A stretch of 64,000 bases of DNA, taken from Pseudomonas fluorescens HK44 (GTDB lineage Bacteria; Pseudomonadota; Gammaproteobacteria; Pseudomonadales; Pseudomonadaceae). Position numbers and translations under genes: made by a program. Shown here one piece after another: positions 18,470 through 27,350 of the stretch (within the stretch, counting starts at the first letter, position 1; every line of letters begins with the position of its first letter). A model generated the notes under the pieces. The model searched no databases. It saw only the letters and a program-made list of their open reading frames with translations, and was not told the DNA's origin. The stretch lies in the NCBI RefSeq assembly GCF_000217955.3, contig NZ_AFOY02000029.1, positions 1 to 64,000 on the forward strand. Reading direction: 5' to 3'.

Positions 18470-19456
18470 TCAGATCCCACCGGGATAGAAGGCATCGGCA
18501 TAAATATGTTCGGGTGATATTCCAAGATGCTTGGTGACGGTGCACAACGCTTCAACCATCGCTGGTGCGCCGCACAGGTAGGCCCTCCACCCAGCCAGCG
18601 AAAGGATGTCTTTTTCGATCACATCGGTAATTAGGCCGGCTCGCTGACCCTCATTAATCGGGCCCGTTGCAATCACCGTGTGTACGGTCAGTTGAGGGTG
18701 GTCAGCGGCGAGTTTGTGCAATCGCTCTGCGTCGTAGAGGTCTTGCTGACTGCGCACCCCGAAATAAAGGAGGATGGGGTTCGTCATACCCGACTTCAGC
18801 GCGCCGCGAACAATCGACAGCACCGGTGCGAGTCCGGTCCCGCCACCTACACACAGCATCGGTCCGGTGTGCTTCTGACGTAGATAAGCCGTACCAAGAG
18901 GCCCGCTCAACTTGATGCTTGTACCTTCGCGGACGTGTTCGAAAACATACTCCGTGACGCGCCCACCCGGCACCTTGCGTATGTGGAACTCCATTTCTTG
19001 GTCATCTGGCAAACCTGCCATTGAATACGGACGCGCATGCTCAGGGCTGAACTGCAGTGTCGCGTACTGTCCGGGTGAGAACTCGAAGGGCTTGGAGAGG
19101 CGTACGCGTAAGCGACGGATATCGTGAGTGGGCGACTCGACTGCGACCACTGTGCCCTTGATGATTCGCGCCGGGTGAGTGACAATTTCGTCGGCTTCTG
19201 GGACTTCGATAGCGCAATTGCCAGTGAGTACTGACTGACAGGCGAGCACATACTGCTTGTCGGTGAGGTTTGATTGCCCATTTTCCGCCCCAGAATCAAT
19301 GACACTGCCATCTATAACCCGGCAGCGACAGGTTCCGCAACGCCCAGACAAGCAACTGTAGGAAATAGCTACACCGTTCTCGCGAAGCACTTCCAGAAGG
19401 TTGGCACCGGCACTGAAGGGAATTATGCGATTGTTCGGTTGTATGAGGAGTTCCAT
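18470..19456 (-). CDS. nahAa: Naphthalene dioxygenase ferredoxin reductase
   Basis: The 328-residue flavoprotein has an N-terminal plant-type [2Fe-2S] domain (Cys35, Cys40, Cys43, Cys73 in CLSGRCGTCRC and LACQSV). A ferredoxin-NADP reductase-like part follows: the RPYSMAG FAD motif, the GGGTGLAPVLSIV NAD motif and the C-terminal YLCGAPAMVE. It passes electrons from NAD(P)H to NahAb. It is the first gene of the operon, and its ATG is about 29 bases after the predicted transcription start. Confidence 0.96.
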   Translation of the reverse strand: MELLIQPNNRIIPFSAGANLLEVLRENGVAISYSCLSGRCGTCRCRVIDGSVIDSGAENGQSNLTDKQYVLACQSVLTGNCAIEVPEADEIVTHPARIIKGTVVAVESPTHDIRRLRVRLSKPFEFSPGQYATLQFSPEHARPYSMAGLPDDQEMEFHIRKVPGGRVTEYVFEHVREGTSIKLSGPLGTAYLRQKHTGPMLCVGGGTGLAPVLSIVRGALKSGMTNPILLYFGVRSQQDLYDAERLHKLAADHPQLTVHTVIATGPINEGQRAGLITDVIEKDILSLAGWRAYLCGAPAMVEALCTVTKHLGISPEHIYADAFYPGGI

Positions 19457-19491
19457 AATATGGCTTCGTTATTATAAGACTTATATGGTAA

Positions 19492-19557
19492 ATAATCGTG
19501 AATACGACGTTATATGTCAATAACGCATAAGTGAGGTTGTTTATCACCAATGTGAAT
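19492..19557 (-). promoter_or_regulatory. nah operon promoter with NahR-type box
   Basis: Reading the minus strand, ATTCACATTGGTGAT (19557-19543) fits the NahR box I recall (ATTCACGCT-N2-TGAT) except for two bases. It is followed by -35 TTGACA (19520-19515), a 17-base spacer and -10 GATTAT (19497-19492). The box would be near -72 to -58 from a start around 19485, the usual place for a LysR-type activator. NahR with salicylate is expected to activate it; no nahR is in this window. Regulation is inferred from the motif and pathway knowledge. Confidence 0.75.
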
Positions 19558-19625
19558 ACTCATAACCTGGCTCCCCTTTCAGAAAATTACGCACTCCACC
19601 CTGAAGGAATGTTCCTGATAGCGAG

Positions 19626-20280
19626 GTGGCGATAGTGAAACCGCCCAAGGCACCAAACCCGTGTTGGATCGCGCCACAACTGGTTACTCTACTGACACTG
19701 TCGTCGGCAGGAGCATGGCGATACGAGATCAAGTACGACTGGTATCGTCTGTTAGCACGGATCGATGGTGACCAGGTGCAGCTTTTCACCAAAAACGGGT
19801 TTGACTAGATCGATCATATGCCACTCCTGGCCAAATAGCTGGGACGCCTAGCCGTCCATTCAGCCTGGCTCGACGGTGAGGTCGTATTCCAGGAAGACGA
19901 CGGTCGACCAGCATTTCAAGCCCTGCAGTCAGCGTTCGCCGCACGGTGTACCGACAAATTTGTGTACGTGGCGTTCGACCTGCTCTACCTCGACGGTGCA
20001 GATCTGCGGGGAGAGGGCGTTGAACTGAGCCGCCAGGTACTTGAGGCGCTCCTCGAGCACTGCCCATTGGAGCGCGTACGCTTCAGCGATACCCTGGAAG
20101 CTTACCCAGTGCAGCTGCTGGCCAACGCTTGCCGGATGCAGCTGGAGGGAATCGTGGAGAAGCGTGATGGCCGCCGCTACAGCAGCGCAAGGAACGGCGC
20201 TTGGGTGAAATTGAAATGCGATAATCGCCAAGAATTTGTGATCTCAGGATTCACGCGCGCAGCTACCGGCGTCGGTTCGC
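19626..20280 (+). pseudogene. LigD-type ATP-dependent DNA ligase fragment
   Basis: The first frame contains WRYEIKYDWYRLLARIDGDQ, which is ligase motif I (Lys-Tyr-Asp-Gly in active enzymes; here KYDW, so Gly is replaced by Trp). It hits a stop at 19806-19808. Further motifs reappear downstream: VAFDLLYLDGADLRG and LEGIVEKRDGRRYSSARNGA, WVKLKC (motifs IV and V). The polymerase and phosphoesterase domains of LigD are missing. Stops and shifts between the parts make it dead. Confidence 0.7.
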
Positions 20281-20585
20281 TGTTACTGCGGGCTCCCCTT
20301 TACGAACTGATTACGGCCTTGCTGGCGCAGACGGCGTGGAATAATTGGTCGAAATCAGCGATCAAGGTTCCCCTTTCAATGAATGCTCTGTCGAAAGGCC
20401 TACTCGGGTTGGGAGCTATGCCCCTCACGCTGCTGGGCTCATTTGCTGTGTTTCCGGTTTTCAATGCGCCCAGCCAGGGAAACTGGATAGTCGCCGGCAC
20501 CGTCGCTGCTGCTGGCGCTCTCGGGGCCTGGTTTATTGAGTGGACGGAGCGGAAAGTGGTGGCAATCGCGTCGTCATCGACCTGA
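20281..20585 (+). pseudogene. Hydrophobic protein tail fused to the ligase relic
   Basis: The ligase frame runs on without a stop into about 95 residues unrelated to LigD, including MPLTLLGSFAVFPVF and NWIVAGTVAAAGALGAWFI (one or two membrane segments). The joint is near GVGSLLL. I do not recognise the family. It looks like an accidental fusion at a recombination point. Confidence 0.35.
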
Positions 20586-20913
20586 AGCCGAATCAAGTGA
20601 TCGTCGGCGGAGTGCCGATCGACTGCCCATTTTCCTCCATGACTCATTTTTCAGGAGCCGCGATGCGCTTGCCGAGGCTGTTGGTATCGCCGTCAACGAG
20701 GCCATGCTCAAACAGGAGAAATTCCTTGTCGCACGAAAATCGGCACTCATCAGGATCTGGCCGGGGAGCTTTCAGGTGACCGACTTCGAGCTGAAGGCGC
20801 TGTCCGCTGCCATTACGGCCGAGTTCATTTCACCGGCGTTTGAGCTGATGAGGCAACCGATGCCTCCCCAGGAACACCGCAACCTTTCCAGTGCTACGGC
20901 AGCGAATCGCTGA
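20536..20913 (+). CDS. Unidentified reading frame, possibly degraded
   Basis: The frame encodes 125 residues; only the C-terminal two thirds (for example DALAEAVGIAVNEAMLKQEK and FQVTDFELKALSAAITAEF) has ordinary protein character. No start with a ribosome site is visible. It overlaps the end of the preceding fusion. I cannot name a family; it may be a remnant of a larger mobile-element gene. Confidence 0.25.
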   Translation: MSGRSGKWWQSRRHRPEAESSDRRRSADRLPIFLHDSFFRSRDALAEAVGIAVNEAMLKQEKFLVARKSALIRIWPGSFQVTDFELKALSAAITAEFISPAFELMRQPMPPQEHRNLSSATAANR

Positions 20914-20997
20914 GCAACACAACGCCTTCCGGACAGAGGAATCGAACGGTGGCCATCAACGAAGAAATTCAGGCGGTACTCAGCAACCCTGGAACCA

Positions 20998-21474
20998 GTG
21001 CCTGAGTACGGGCAGGAAGAGTTCGCGGAGCTGCGATCGTATTACCCTGAGCTGTCCATGGTTTCGGACGGCTCTCTCTACTCGTTGTTCGATGTGTTCC
21101 AGATGGAGTGCCGCTTCGTTAACGGTTGGTCGGCAAACCGAGACGATGACTTCCTGTTCTACCTGCTCGGCAAGGTAGCAGACAGCAAGAACGACCACGA
21201 AACGGCCAAAGAGGTCGGTGAGTGGGTGGCCGACGCCCTGTTGCATGGCGCAACCTTGGATGCTGCCCTGGAGACCGGGCGAAGTGCAGACGGGTACAAC
21301 CAGGCGATCGGCAAGCTCGCGCACCGGATTGCCGATGCCATGCGCTTCCTGGCTGATGACAAGAAGGCAACGGATCTCCGTGGTCGTCCCATTACGACCA
21401 TGGGGGACACGATGCGGCTTGGCCGGAAGTTCAACGCCACAGCTATGGTGGTGGAGCAGAAACTTCCATTCTGA
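20998..21474 (+). CDS. Hypothetical protein, possible frameshift at the start
   Basis: The product is up to 158 residues, acidic and soluble, with segments such as LRSYYPELSMVSDGSLYSLF and LIHGATLDAALETGR-like helices. I do not know the function. The only start in frame is a GTG at 20998 without a good ribosome site. Just upstream, in another frame, GTGGCCATCAACGAAG encodes VAINEEIQAVLSNPGTSA with a better start position. The original gene may therefore have begun near 20950 and suffered a one-base shift near 20990. Confidence 0.5.
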   Translation: MPEYGQEEFAELRSYYPELSMVSDGSLYSLFDVFQMECRFVNGWSANRDDDFLFYLLGKVADSKNDHETAKEVGEWVADALLHGATLDAALETGRSADGYNQAIGKLAHRIADAMRFLADDKKATDLRGRPITTMGDTMRLGRKFNATAMVVEQKLPF

Positions 21475-21574
21475 TCGCACCTGCGAAATATAGGAACTGC
21501 GAGGGAGGGGGCAAAGTTCAGGCAAAATTGGTTGTTGTTAGGGCGCTTCTGGCAGAGCGCCCTCATCTCGGTGG

Positions 21575-22834
21575 TCAAGCGGCCGGCTGAACCTTGGCCA
21601 GATCTGACCCAGCATCAGGGGCAAGCTCCGAAACCAGATCCGATACTTCACCGTTCACCTGGGGAGCGTTAACGACAAGAAAGTCTCCCCAATCCTTCAT
21701 CAGGGCGCGACGCTTATCCAGCAAGTCGCCGCGGTTATAAGCTGCTTCAACCTTACTGTTGAGGGTATGCGCGAGAGCCATTTCGCAAACCTCTCGCTGG
21801 TGATCGGTTTCTTCCGCGGCCCACGTCCGAAAAGTAGATCTGAACCCATGCGGTACGACGCCATCGACCTGGAGCTGATCGAGTACCCTTGCCATGGCAT
21901 TGCCGGGAATAGGGCCTGTTCGCCAGGAGTTGAGAAATATCCATTTGTCATGCTTTCCGATCTGCTGCCGTAGCACCTCGAGCATTTGCTCCGTAAGGGG
22001 TACCCGGTGAGCCTTGCCCGCTTTCATGCGTTCTGCTGGGATGTACCAGACTTTCTCCTCCCAATCTATTTCCGGCCACTGGGCCCCGCTTACCTCTTGG
22101 TTACGGGTCGCAGTCAGAATTGCGAATTCAACAGCACGAGCTGCTGCCCCATCCAGGGAATCGAGCCTGGCCAACAGCTCGGCAGTGCGTGAAGGTGTCG
22201 GAGACGGGAAGGGGACTACCGTATGCGATTGCTTGGGCAAGAGCTTGTCGAGATGACCACGCCACCGTGCGGGGTTTTCACCTTGCCGAAGCTTCAGTGC
22301 CTTGGCTGCATCGAGCACGAGCTCTATGCGATTCCGGACGCGGTTCGCCGTGACGGGGATCTTGCTCCAGATCGGCGTTAGCACATCCAGGATATCGTCC
22401 GTGTCGACCTCGGCTATCCGAAATCCGCCTATGACAGGGTAGACATGCTTCGTGAGGGAATTCTGCCATTGCTGGTGGTGTCTCTTGGACCAGCTCGACG
22501 AATGCGTGCGTATGTACCTTTCTGCCGACGCCCGAAATGTGTGGCTCGTTGTGGCTCGCGAGGCTTTGGCAGCTTTGGCCTTCACGCGCTCAGCGACTGG
22601 ATCGACGCCACGGGCGATATCGAGTCGGTACTTGTCAGCCTCCAGTCTTGCGTCTCTGAGGCTCAAAGCAGGGAATGTCCCCAGGGCAAGGTCGTGCCGT
22701 TGTTTCGCCAGCATATAGCGAAAGACCCAGCTTTTCCGCAGGGTAGCTGATACACGAAGAATCAACCCTCGGCCGTCCTGGTAGGAGCCGGGCTGGTCGA
22801 CATCCTTGACGAACTTAGGGGTTAGTTTGCTCAT
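21575..22834 (-). CDS. Tyrosine recombinase/phage-type integrase
   Basis: The product is 419 residues with an N-terminal arm-binding domain (DGRGLILRVSATLRKSWVFR), a SAM-like core-binding domain (about 95-185) and a catalytic domain. The catalytic set is complete: Arg244 (TATRNQE), His329 and Arg332 (PHGFRSTFRTW), His356 (LAHTL) and Tyr366 (AAYNRGD). It is the P4/DUF4102 type used by genomic islands. Its ATG overlaps the stop of the upstream small gene (ATGA), so both are one transcript. No attachment site or tRNA gene was seen nearby. Confidence 0.92.
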   Translation of the reverse strand: MSKLTPKFVKDVDQPGSYQDGRGLILRVSATLRKSWVFRYMLAKQRHDLALGTFPALSLRDARLEADKYRLDIARGVDPVAERVKAKAAKASRATTSHTFRASAERYIRTHSSSWSKRHHQQWQNSLTKHVYPVIGGFRIAEVDTDDILDVLTPIWSKIPVTANRVRNRIELVLDAAKALKLRQGENPARWRGHLDKLLPKQSHTVVPFPSPTPSRTAELLARLDSLDGAAARAVEFAILTATRNQEVSGAQWPEIDWEEKVWYIPAERMKAGKAHRVPLTEQMLEVLRQQIGKHDKWIFLNSWRTGPIPGNAMARVLDQLQVDGVVPHGFRSTFRTWAAEETDHQREVCEMALAHTLNSKVEAAYNRGDLLDKRRALMKDWGDFLVVNAPQVNGEVSDLVSELAPDAGSDLAKVQPAA

Positions 22835-23238
22835 GAGGTACCCCCGGTCTCCGGGCCGCTCTTTTCATCTGCCGGCACGTCATCCTGAAAAGCGAGAGAA
22901 ATGTTCTCCGGCCGAATGAGGTGAGGGCACGCAAGCTCGTACCCACCATCTGAAACGAGGTGTAAACCGGAGCGATCGACGGCGAGAACGGAAATCGCTC
23001 CAGGCTCGTCATCGAGCGCTTCACCCAGCCAGTTACTGAGTGCGTCTTCAACTGCCAGCATCGACCCAAAGAAATAGACCATTTCCTTGGCCTCACCGAG
23101 TAGAGCGGAGCGAGGTCCAATCTGCGGCCGTAAACCGTCACGGAAGATGGAGTCAAGATTATGGGTTGGCGTGACGTGGTAAATCTCACCTGAAATAGGC
23201 TCGTTTTGAGCGTGCTCATTCGAATCATGGTTTTTCAC
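22831..23238 (-). CDS. Small ADP-ribosyltransferase-like protein coupled to the integrase
   Basis: From a GTG at 23238, behind a GAGGAA ribosome site, the protein has 135 residues. The core EIYHVTPTHNLDSIFRDGL, then RPQIGPRS, resembles the N-terminal His-containing strand-helix of small ADP-ribosyltransferase or RNA 2'-phosphotransferase folds. A later ISVLAVDRSGL strand and a C-terminal LIRPENISLAFQ also fit that fold. This is a fold-level resemblance only. It overlaps the integrase start by four bases. It might be a toxin or effector carried by the island, or a regulator of integration. A longer start at 23349 exists but lacks a ribosome site. Confidence 0.5.
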   Translation of the reverse strand: MKNHDSNEHAQNEPISGEIYHVTPTHNLDSIFRDGLRPQIGPRSALLGEAKEMVYFFGSMLAVEDALSNWLGEALDDEPGAISVLAVDRSGLHLVSDGGYELACPHLIRPENISLAFQDDVPADEKSGPETGGTS

Positions 23239-23647
23239 TACGGATTCCTCGCGGCTCGTTTGTTCGCAGGCGCTGATACTGAAATCGCGCCAGATCTCGC
23301 CGCAATGTAGGAGGATAAGATATCCCCATACAAAACGGCTATAGGCCAAAATCTATAAGGAATTCCAGAAAACCGAAATATTACGTCCCACACCATAGCC
23401 CACAGTTGCTATCGAGCAGAATGACCCTTCCAGGAAGCAGAGGAGGCAGACCGGCGAGAGCATGAGTATCTGGACCAGGTGAGGTAGGGAGAGGAGAGGG
23501 GGGAATCGCCCACCCGGCAGCAGGTCTGAAGGCTTGGGTAACCAAAGGGTGCTGCCGCTGACCTAAAAATGACCCATTGGTCAGTTTTCAATCAGCGCCA
23601 ACAGGCCAGGTCTTAGTAGTGCCTGAGGCATGATCAAAAACACAGCG

Positions 23648-23688
23648 AGCCCCGGCCGGTGACCCCACCAGCCGGGGCTTTGCTTTTT
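23648..23688. terminator. Intrinsic terminator
   Basis: AGCCCCGGC (23648-23656) and GCCGGGGCT (23671-23679) form a 9-bp GC-rich stem with a 14-base loop followed by TTGCTTTTT. It points to the right. Apart from it, the 527 bases between 23239 and 23765 hold no gene that I can see. Confidence 0.7.
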
Positions 23689-23765
23689 CAGGCGATTTTG
23701 TTGCCTGAAACCGCGCCATCATTTCTCACCCTTCCCATAGCATCGAAGCATCCCCATTTTTGGAC

Positions 23766-25484
23766 ATGCGATCGATGCGACAACCACTCAAAACAACCCT
23801 GAGACGGCTGGTCAACGTGACCGTGATCGGCCTGTATCTCAACAGCATGACCTTCAACGCCTAGGCCGACGCTGTGACCGCTGGATCTTCGGCCGGGCAA
23901 TCTGTAGGCCAGCAGGTACTTCAGGTGTTCGATGGCGGGGACGCCTCGGTCACGCTTCAGGACCTGTTCCCTGAAACTGGAGACACTGCCTCGCTCGAGA
24001 ACGTCTACGGCGACGATGTGAAGACGATCGATCTCGGGTTGCGAGCAAACACCCGTCTTCAATCGGAATCGTCCTCTGAGGGAGAGGCATACCGAACCCT
24101 GATCGACAGCGGCAACCGCATGTCGGTAGATCTCTCCAACGACCCTATGCTCAATCAGGCTGATCAAGTTCGTTCCCCTGACTTCATGGATGGGTTTAAG
24201 CAGAACTTCGCGGACTGCACCTCTACCGAAGTTTTTGAGAACGTGACGAAAAACGCCCATGTTGCCAATTACAAAACATGTGAGCGCGTCGTGGATCAAG
24301 GCGGAAACGTTGAGTTCCTGCATGACTACAAGGTAGGTGTAATCGAATACGTTTCCGGGCAGCCAAACTTTCAGTCGTGCGGACCAGGTTGCTTGTACAT
24401 CTGGGTCGGCATGGTAGGGGACAACTACTGGAGCGGGAACTGCAAAATCTATGAGGAGTACACCCGATTCCGCGTGATAGCCAAGGACGCCATTATTTCA
24501 GCTACCGTCGACAGAGCTGTTTTCGACGAATCCTTCGTACGCTTAGAGGACCAGCGCGAACCATTGGTGGACGTGGGCCGAGCTATTCAGGCGCGCGTGC
24601 TGCAGTGGGTTGCGTTGCCGGTCGGTGTGGGCATCGGCCACACCAAAACCCTCGCCAAGGCAGCACAACATGCCTCGAAGATCTGGCGTGAGAAAACCGG
24701 TGGTGTTGTAGACCTGCGCAAGCCGGAGGCTGTTGAGTGGTTGTTGCGCCGGATGCCTGTCGAAGAAGTGTGGGGCATTGGCAGGCGTATGCGCGATAAC
24801 CTGGCCGGTGAAGGCATTAAAACAGCGTGGGAGCTATCCCACGCTGAGCCGCGAACAATGGGCCGCAAATACTCAGTGGTCTTGGAACGAACGATCAGGG
24901 AGCTTCGCGGCGAGTCCTGCATCGACATGGAACAAAGCCCACCGGACACACAGACCATTTGCTCAAGCAAGATGTTTGGTCAGCGCGTCCACACAATCGA
25001 GGGGCTTGGCCAGGCGTTGGCCACCTATATCCACAAGGCCGCTGAGAAGCTGCGCAAGCAGCGATCTTTGTGCGGTGGCCTGCGGATCGGCATACAGACC
25101 TCGTTCCATGGCGACGGTCCGAAGTACGCCAATGCAGCCACGGTCATTCCCGACTACCCAACAGATGACGTGCGCGTGCTGACAAAGCACGCGCTGCGTG
25201 CGTTGGAAGGCATCTACAGGCCGGGCTTTGCGTACAGCAAAGCTGAGGTCATGTTAATGGATCTGCGAAAGCGTGGTGAGTACACGCAAGATCTGTTCAC
25301 GCCGAGTCAACCGGCGCGCACTGACGCGCTCATGAGCGTTATGGACAAGATCAACAGACGGTGGGGACATGATTGCTTACGCACTGCAGCTGTTCCCCTG
25401 TCGCCGGACTGGGGCATGCGTAGGGCTCTGCTGAGCCCTAGTTACATGACCAGTTGGGATCAGATGTGGACGGTGCAATGCTAG
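23766..25484 (+). pseudogene. traN::umuC chimera with a stop in the signal peptide
   Basis: From ATG 23766 the frame reads a basic start plus hydrophobic segment (VNVTVIGLYLNSMTFNA) that looks like a signal peptide, then a TAG (23862-23864). The same frame then continues for 536 codons. The first part (LLDSG-like, DDVKTIDLGLRANTRLQSES, CERVVDQGGNVEF) matches the exported mating-pair stabilisation protein TraN of F-type systems, with several cysteines. Near 24560 it changes without a break into the C-terminal half of UmuC (VGVGIGHTKTLAKAAQHASK, VEEVWGIGRRMRDNLA, little finger and tail to SYMTSWDQM). The UmuC catalytic N-terminus is missing. It is a gene scar, not a polymerase. Confidence 0.8.
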
Positions 25485-25876
25485 TCGTCTAAGAATTCTT
25501 TGGCCGGGGCTGGAACATCAACCCAGTCAGCCTTTTTCATCCATTGCACGAATTCATCAACGGACTGCCCGCTTTTGGCGTGAAGATCCGCAAGCATTCC
25601 CGACAGCTTCCCATAAGACGTTTCAAAGGTTTCCTCGTCTTCAACCTCTGCGTAACTACCGTAGGGGTCATCAGAATTGAAGACCTGGCCAATGTGCTTG
25701 CCGTGAACCCAGCGGAGGTGTTCGTGTTCCCGCCAGTAGTGCGGAAACCGTGTGGCCACCTCGCTCCAGTCGGTGATGGTGTAGTGGTCGGGGTAGTTGC
25801 AACCGGCGTTTGACGTATACACCCAATACAACGCGCCAAGCGTTGGATGGACGGTGCTAACAAGGACTTCGCTCAT
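25481..25876 (-). CDS. Hypothetical protein
   Basis: The product is 131 residues, acidic and aromatic-rich at the N-terminus (GALYWVYTSNAGCNYPDHYT) and helical at the C-terminus (ETSYGKLSGMLADLHAKSGQ). I do not recognise the family. The start is 22 bases downstream of a copy of the palindrome ATTCTCGC-GT-GCGAGAAT (25898-25915), so it probably belongs to the same regulon as the plasmid backbone genes. Confidence 0.6.
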   Translation of the reverse strand: MSEVLVSTVHPTLGALYWVYTSNAGCNYPDHYTITDWSEVATRFPHYWREHEHLRWVHGKHIGQVFNSDDPYGSYAEVEDEETFETSYGKLSGMLADLHAKSGQSVDEFVQWMKKADWVDVPAPAKEFLDD

Positions 25877-25897
25877 GCGCAGCCTCCTAATCAGGGC

Positions 25898-25915
25898 ATT
25901 CTCGCGTGCGAGAAT
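25898..25915. promoter_or_regulatory. Backbone palindrome copy 1
   Basis: ATTCTCGC and GCGAGAAT flank a central GT. It lies between the DUF1173 pseudogene (ends 25920) and the start of the 131-residue gene. It is one of four related palindromes in the window (also 33578, 38539 and 44725) and is a candidate site for a KorA-like or ParB protein. Confidence 0.6.
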
Positions 25916-25919
25916 TGTC

Positions 25920-27188
25920 TTAGTTTCTGGCTGGGGGAAATGCGGGGATCGCCTCTCCCTTGGGGTCGGTGCTTGCGTCCCATGCCCACCACCTGGTCCC
26001 GTAGTGGGTCCGGTAGTAATCAGCCTTTACCTCTTTTCGTGCCAGATACTTGGGATCAGCACGGCCATATACCTCCATCGGATACTCAGTGCCGGCACTG
26101 GCGTCCATCAACCAGAAATCGGGGAATACCTGGTCTTCGCTTGAGTCGAACCGCAAGGGTTTGACGAACCTGCGTGATTCCTCACGCAACCTCGCCTCGA
26201 TCACCGCTTCATAGGACGATTCCACCGGGATCCACTCGTCACTGACCACCATCAACGCGACATTGAGCGCCTGTGCTTTACCCGGTTCTGTGGGTTGATC
26301 GGTCTGAACAATCGCTATAACCCGCCGTCCTTGCCTCCAGGCCGACAGCTCACGCTTGAATCGGCGAGCAACGGTCGACCAGATCTAGTCATCGAGGAAC
26401 ATGCGAGGTACGCCATTGAAACCCGTGATGGTCAGGTAGCGAGCTGCGGTCTTTTCTCGGTCTTCGGTATGGCCTGCAAGTGGAGCGATCACCAGTAAGC
26501 GACGGTTGTTCTTGATCGCGCTCTTGACCTTCCGCTCGTTGGCCTCGGATTGAAACCCCTTCGAGCCCGCCGCAATGACAAGCGCATCGCCGATCCGCAT
26601 TCTCGACGCAAGCATTCGATCTGCTGCGTCCTGTAGCCTGCTATGAACGAGGCCCAACCCGCGTTTACCTGCCATGCCCCGCGACCATGTATTGAGCCCG
26701 GCTTCATTCCAAAGCAGGTGCAACAAGCCCAACAGGGTCAAGGCCGGTTTGGTGGCTTTGCCGCTGCCCGAGCTGCTGCCGGTGGCTTCGGGTGCCTGTC
26801 CAGTGTCTGCGGGCTCTTTCTTGCGTAACGAGAGGGTGAGCTTGATCTTTAGATCACCCTCGGACGTTTCTTCAACCACGCCTTTGCTGTACGAGCCAAG
26901 GCCCGATTTATCGGGATCTGGCGAGTAGTAAACGCAATCCAAGGCGTGTTCGGCGCCGGTGCGTGGATACCGCGAAAGGTGGAATGAGTCGCTATCCGAC
27001 ATATGCCGTACAGCAAGAAGACGGCAACCGGTGCCAGGGCATTGGCAACTGACGGTCGCCTGCTTGTGCGCTTTCTTCAGTACAGCTTTCCACTGAGGTG
27101 CATAGCTGGCCTGAGTTTGAAACTGTTCGCTGTAGGTTTTGATTGATGGCCCGTGCGCAATGCACACGGTATATCTCTGATCAGACAT
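25920..27188 (-). pseudogene. DUF1173-type plasmid protein interrupted by a stop
   Basis: The frame of 422 codons is continuous except for one TAG at 26385-26387 after GVPRMFLDD. The upstream part has a zinc-like cysteine cluster (VSCQCPGTGCRLLAVRHMSD) and HLLWNEAGLNTWS. The downstream part ends with FPDFWLMDASAGTEYPMEVY and a nuclease-like tail (YYRTHYGTRWWAWDAS). This is the layout of DUF1173 proteins common on Pseudomonas plasmids and islands; their role is not known. A restart at 26255 could give the tail alone, but an intact protein needs the stop repaired. Confidence 0.7.
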
Positions 27189-27194
27189 AGTGAT

Positions 27195-27350
27195 TTACTC
27201 CGTCTTATCAGAGCGGCTTGCAAGCTCCAGTACCGCGAAATACGCAAGCACGACCACGATAACGGATGCTGCGCCTTGAAAAAATCCCGGATACGCTGCG
27301 TATAAAGATTGCAACCTGGCTAACAAATCAATCGGATCAATTGGCATCAT
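27195..27350 (-). CDS. Small membrane protein, 51 residues
   Basis: A short frame starts MMPIDPIDLLARLQSLYAAY, has one membrane segment (AASVIVVVLAYFAVLEL, residues 28-44) and a charged end (ASRSDKTE). Its ATG overlaps the TGA of the upstream 165-residue gene, and its stop is seven bases before the DUF1173 start, so three genes are packed in one transcript. I know no family. The overlap and membrane segment argue that it is real. Confidence 0.5.
   Translation of the reverse strand: MMPIDPIDLLARLQSLYAAYPGFFQGAASVIVVVLAYFAVLELASRSDKTE

Noticed and set aside
23688..24323. Minus-strand frame of 211 codons opposite the traN part
   Set aside because: The plus strand carries recognisable TraN sequence; the minus frame has no start signal or family.
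23766..25484. Functional Y-family DNA polymerase
   Set aside because: The UmuC part lacks the N-terminal catalytic palm residues and is fused to TraN sequence.
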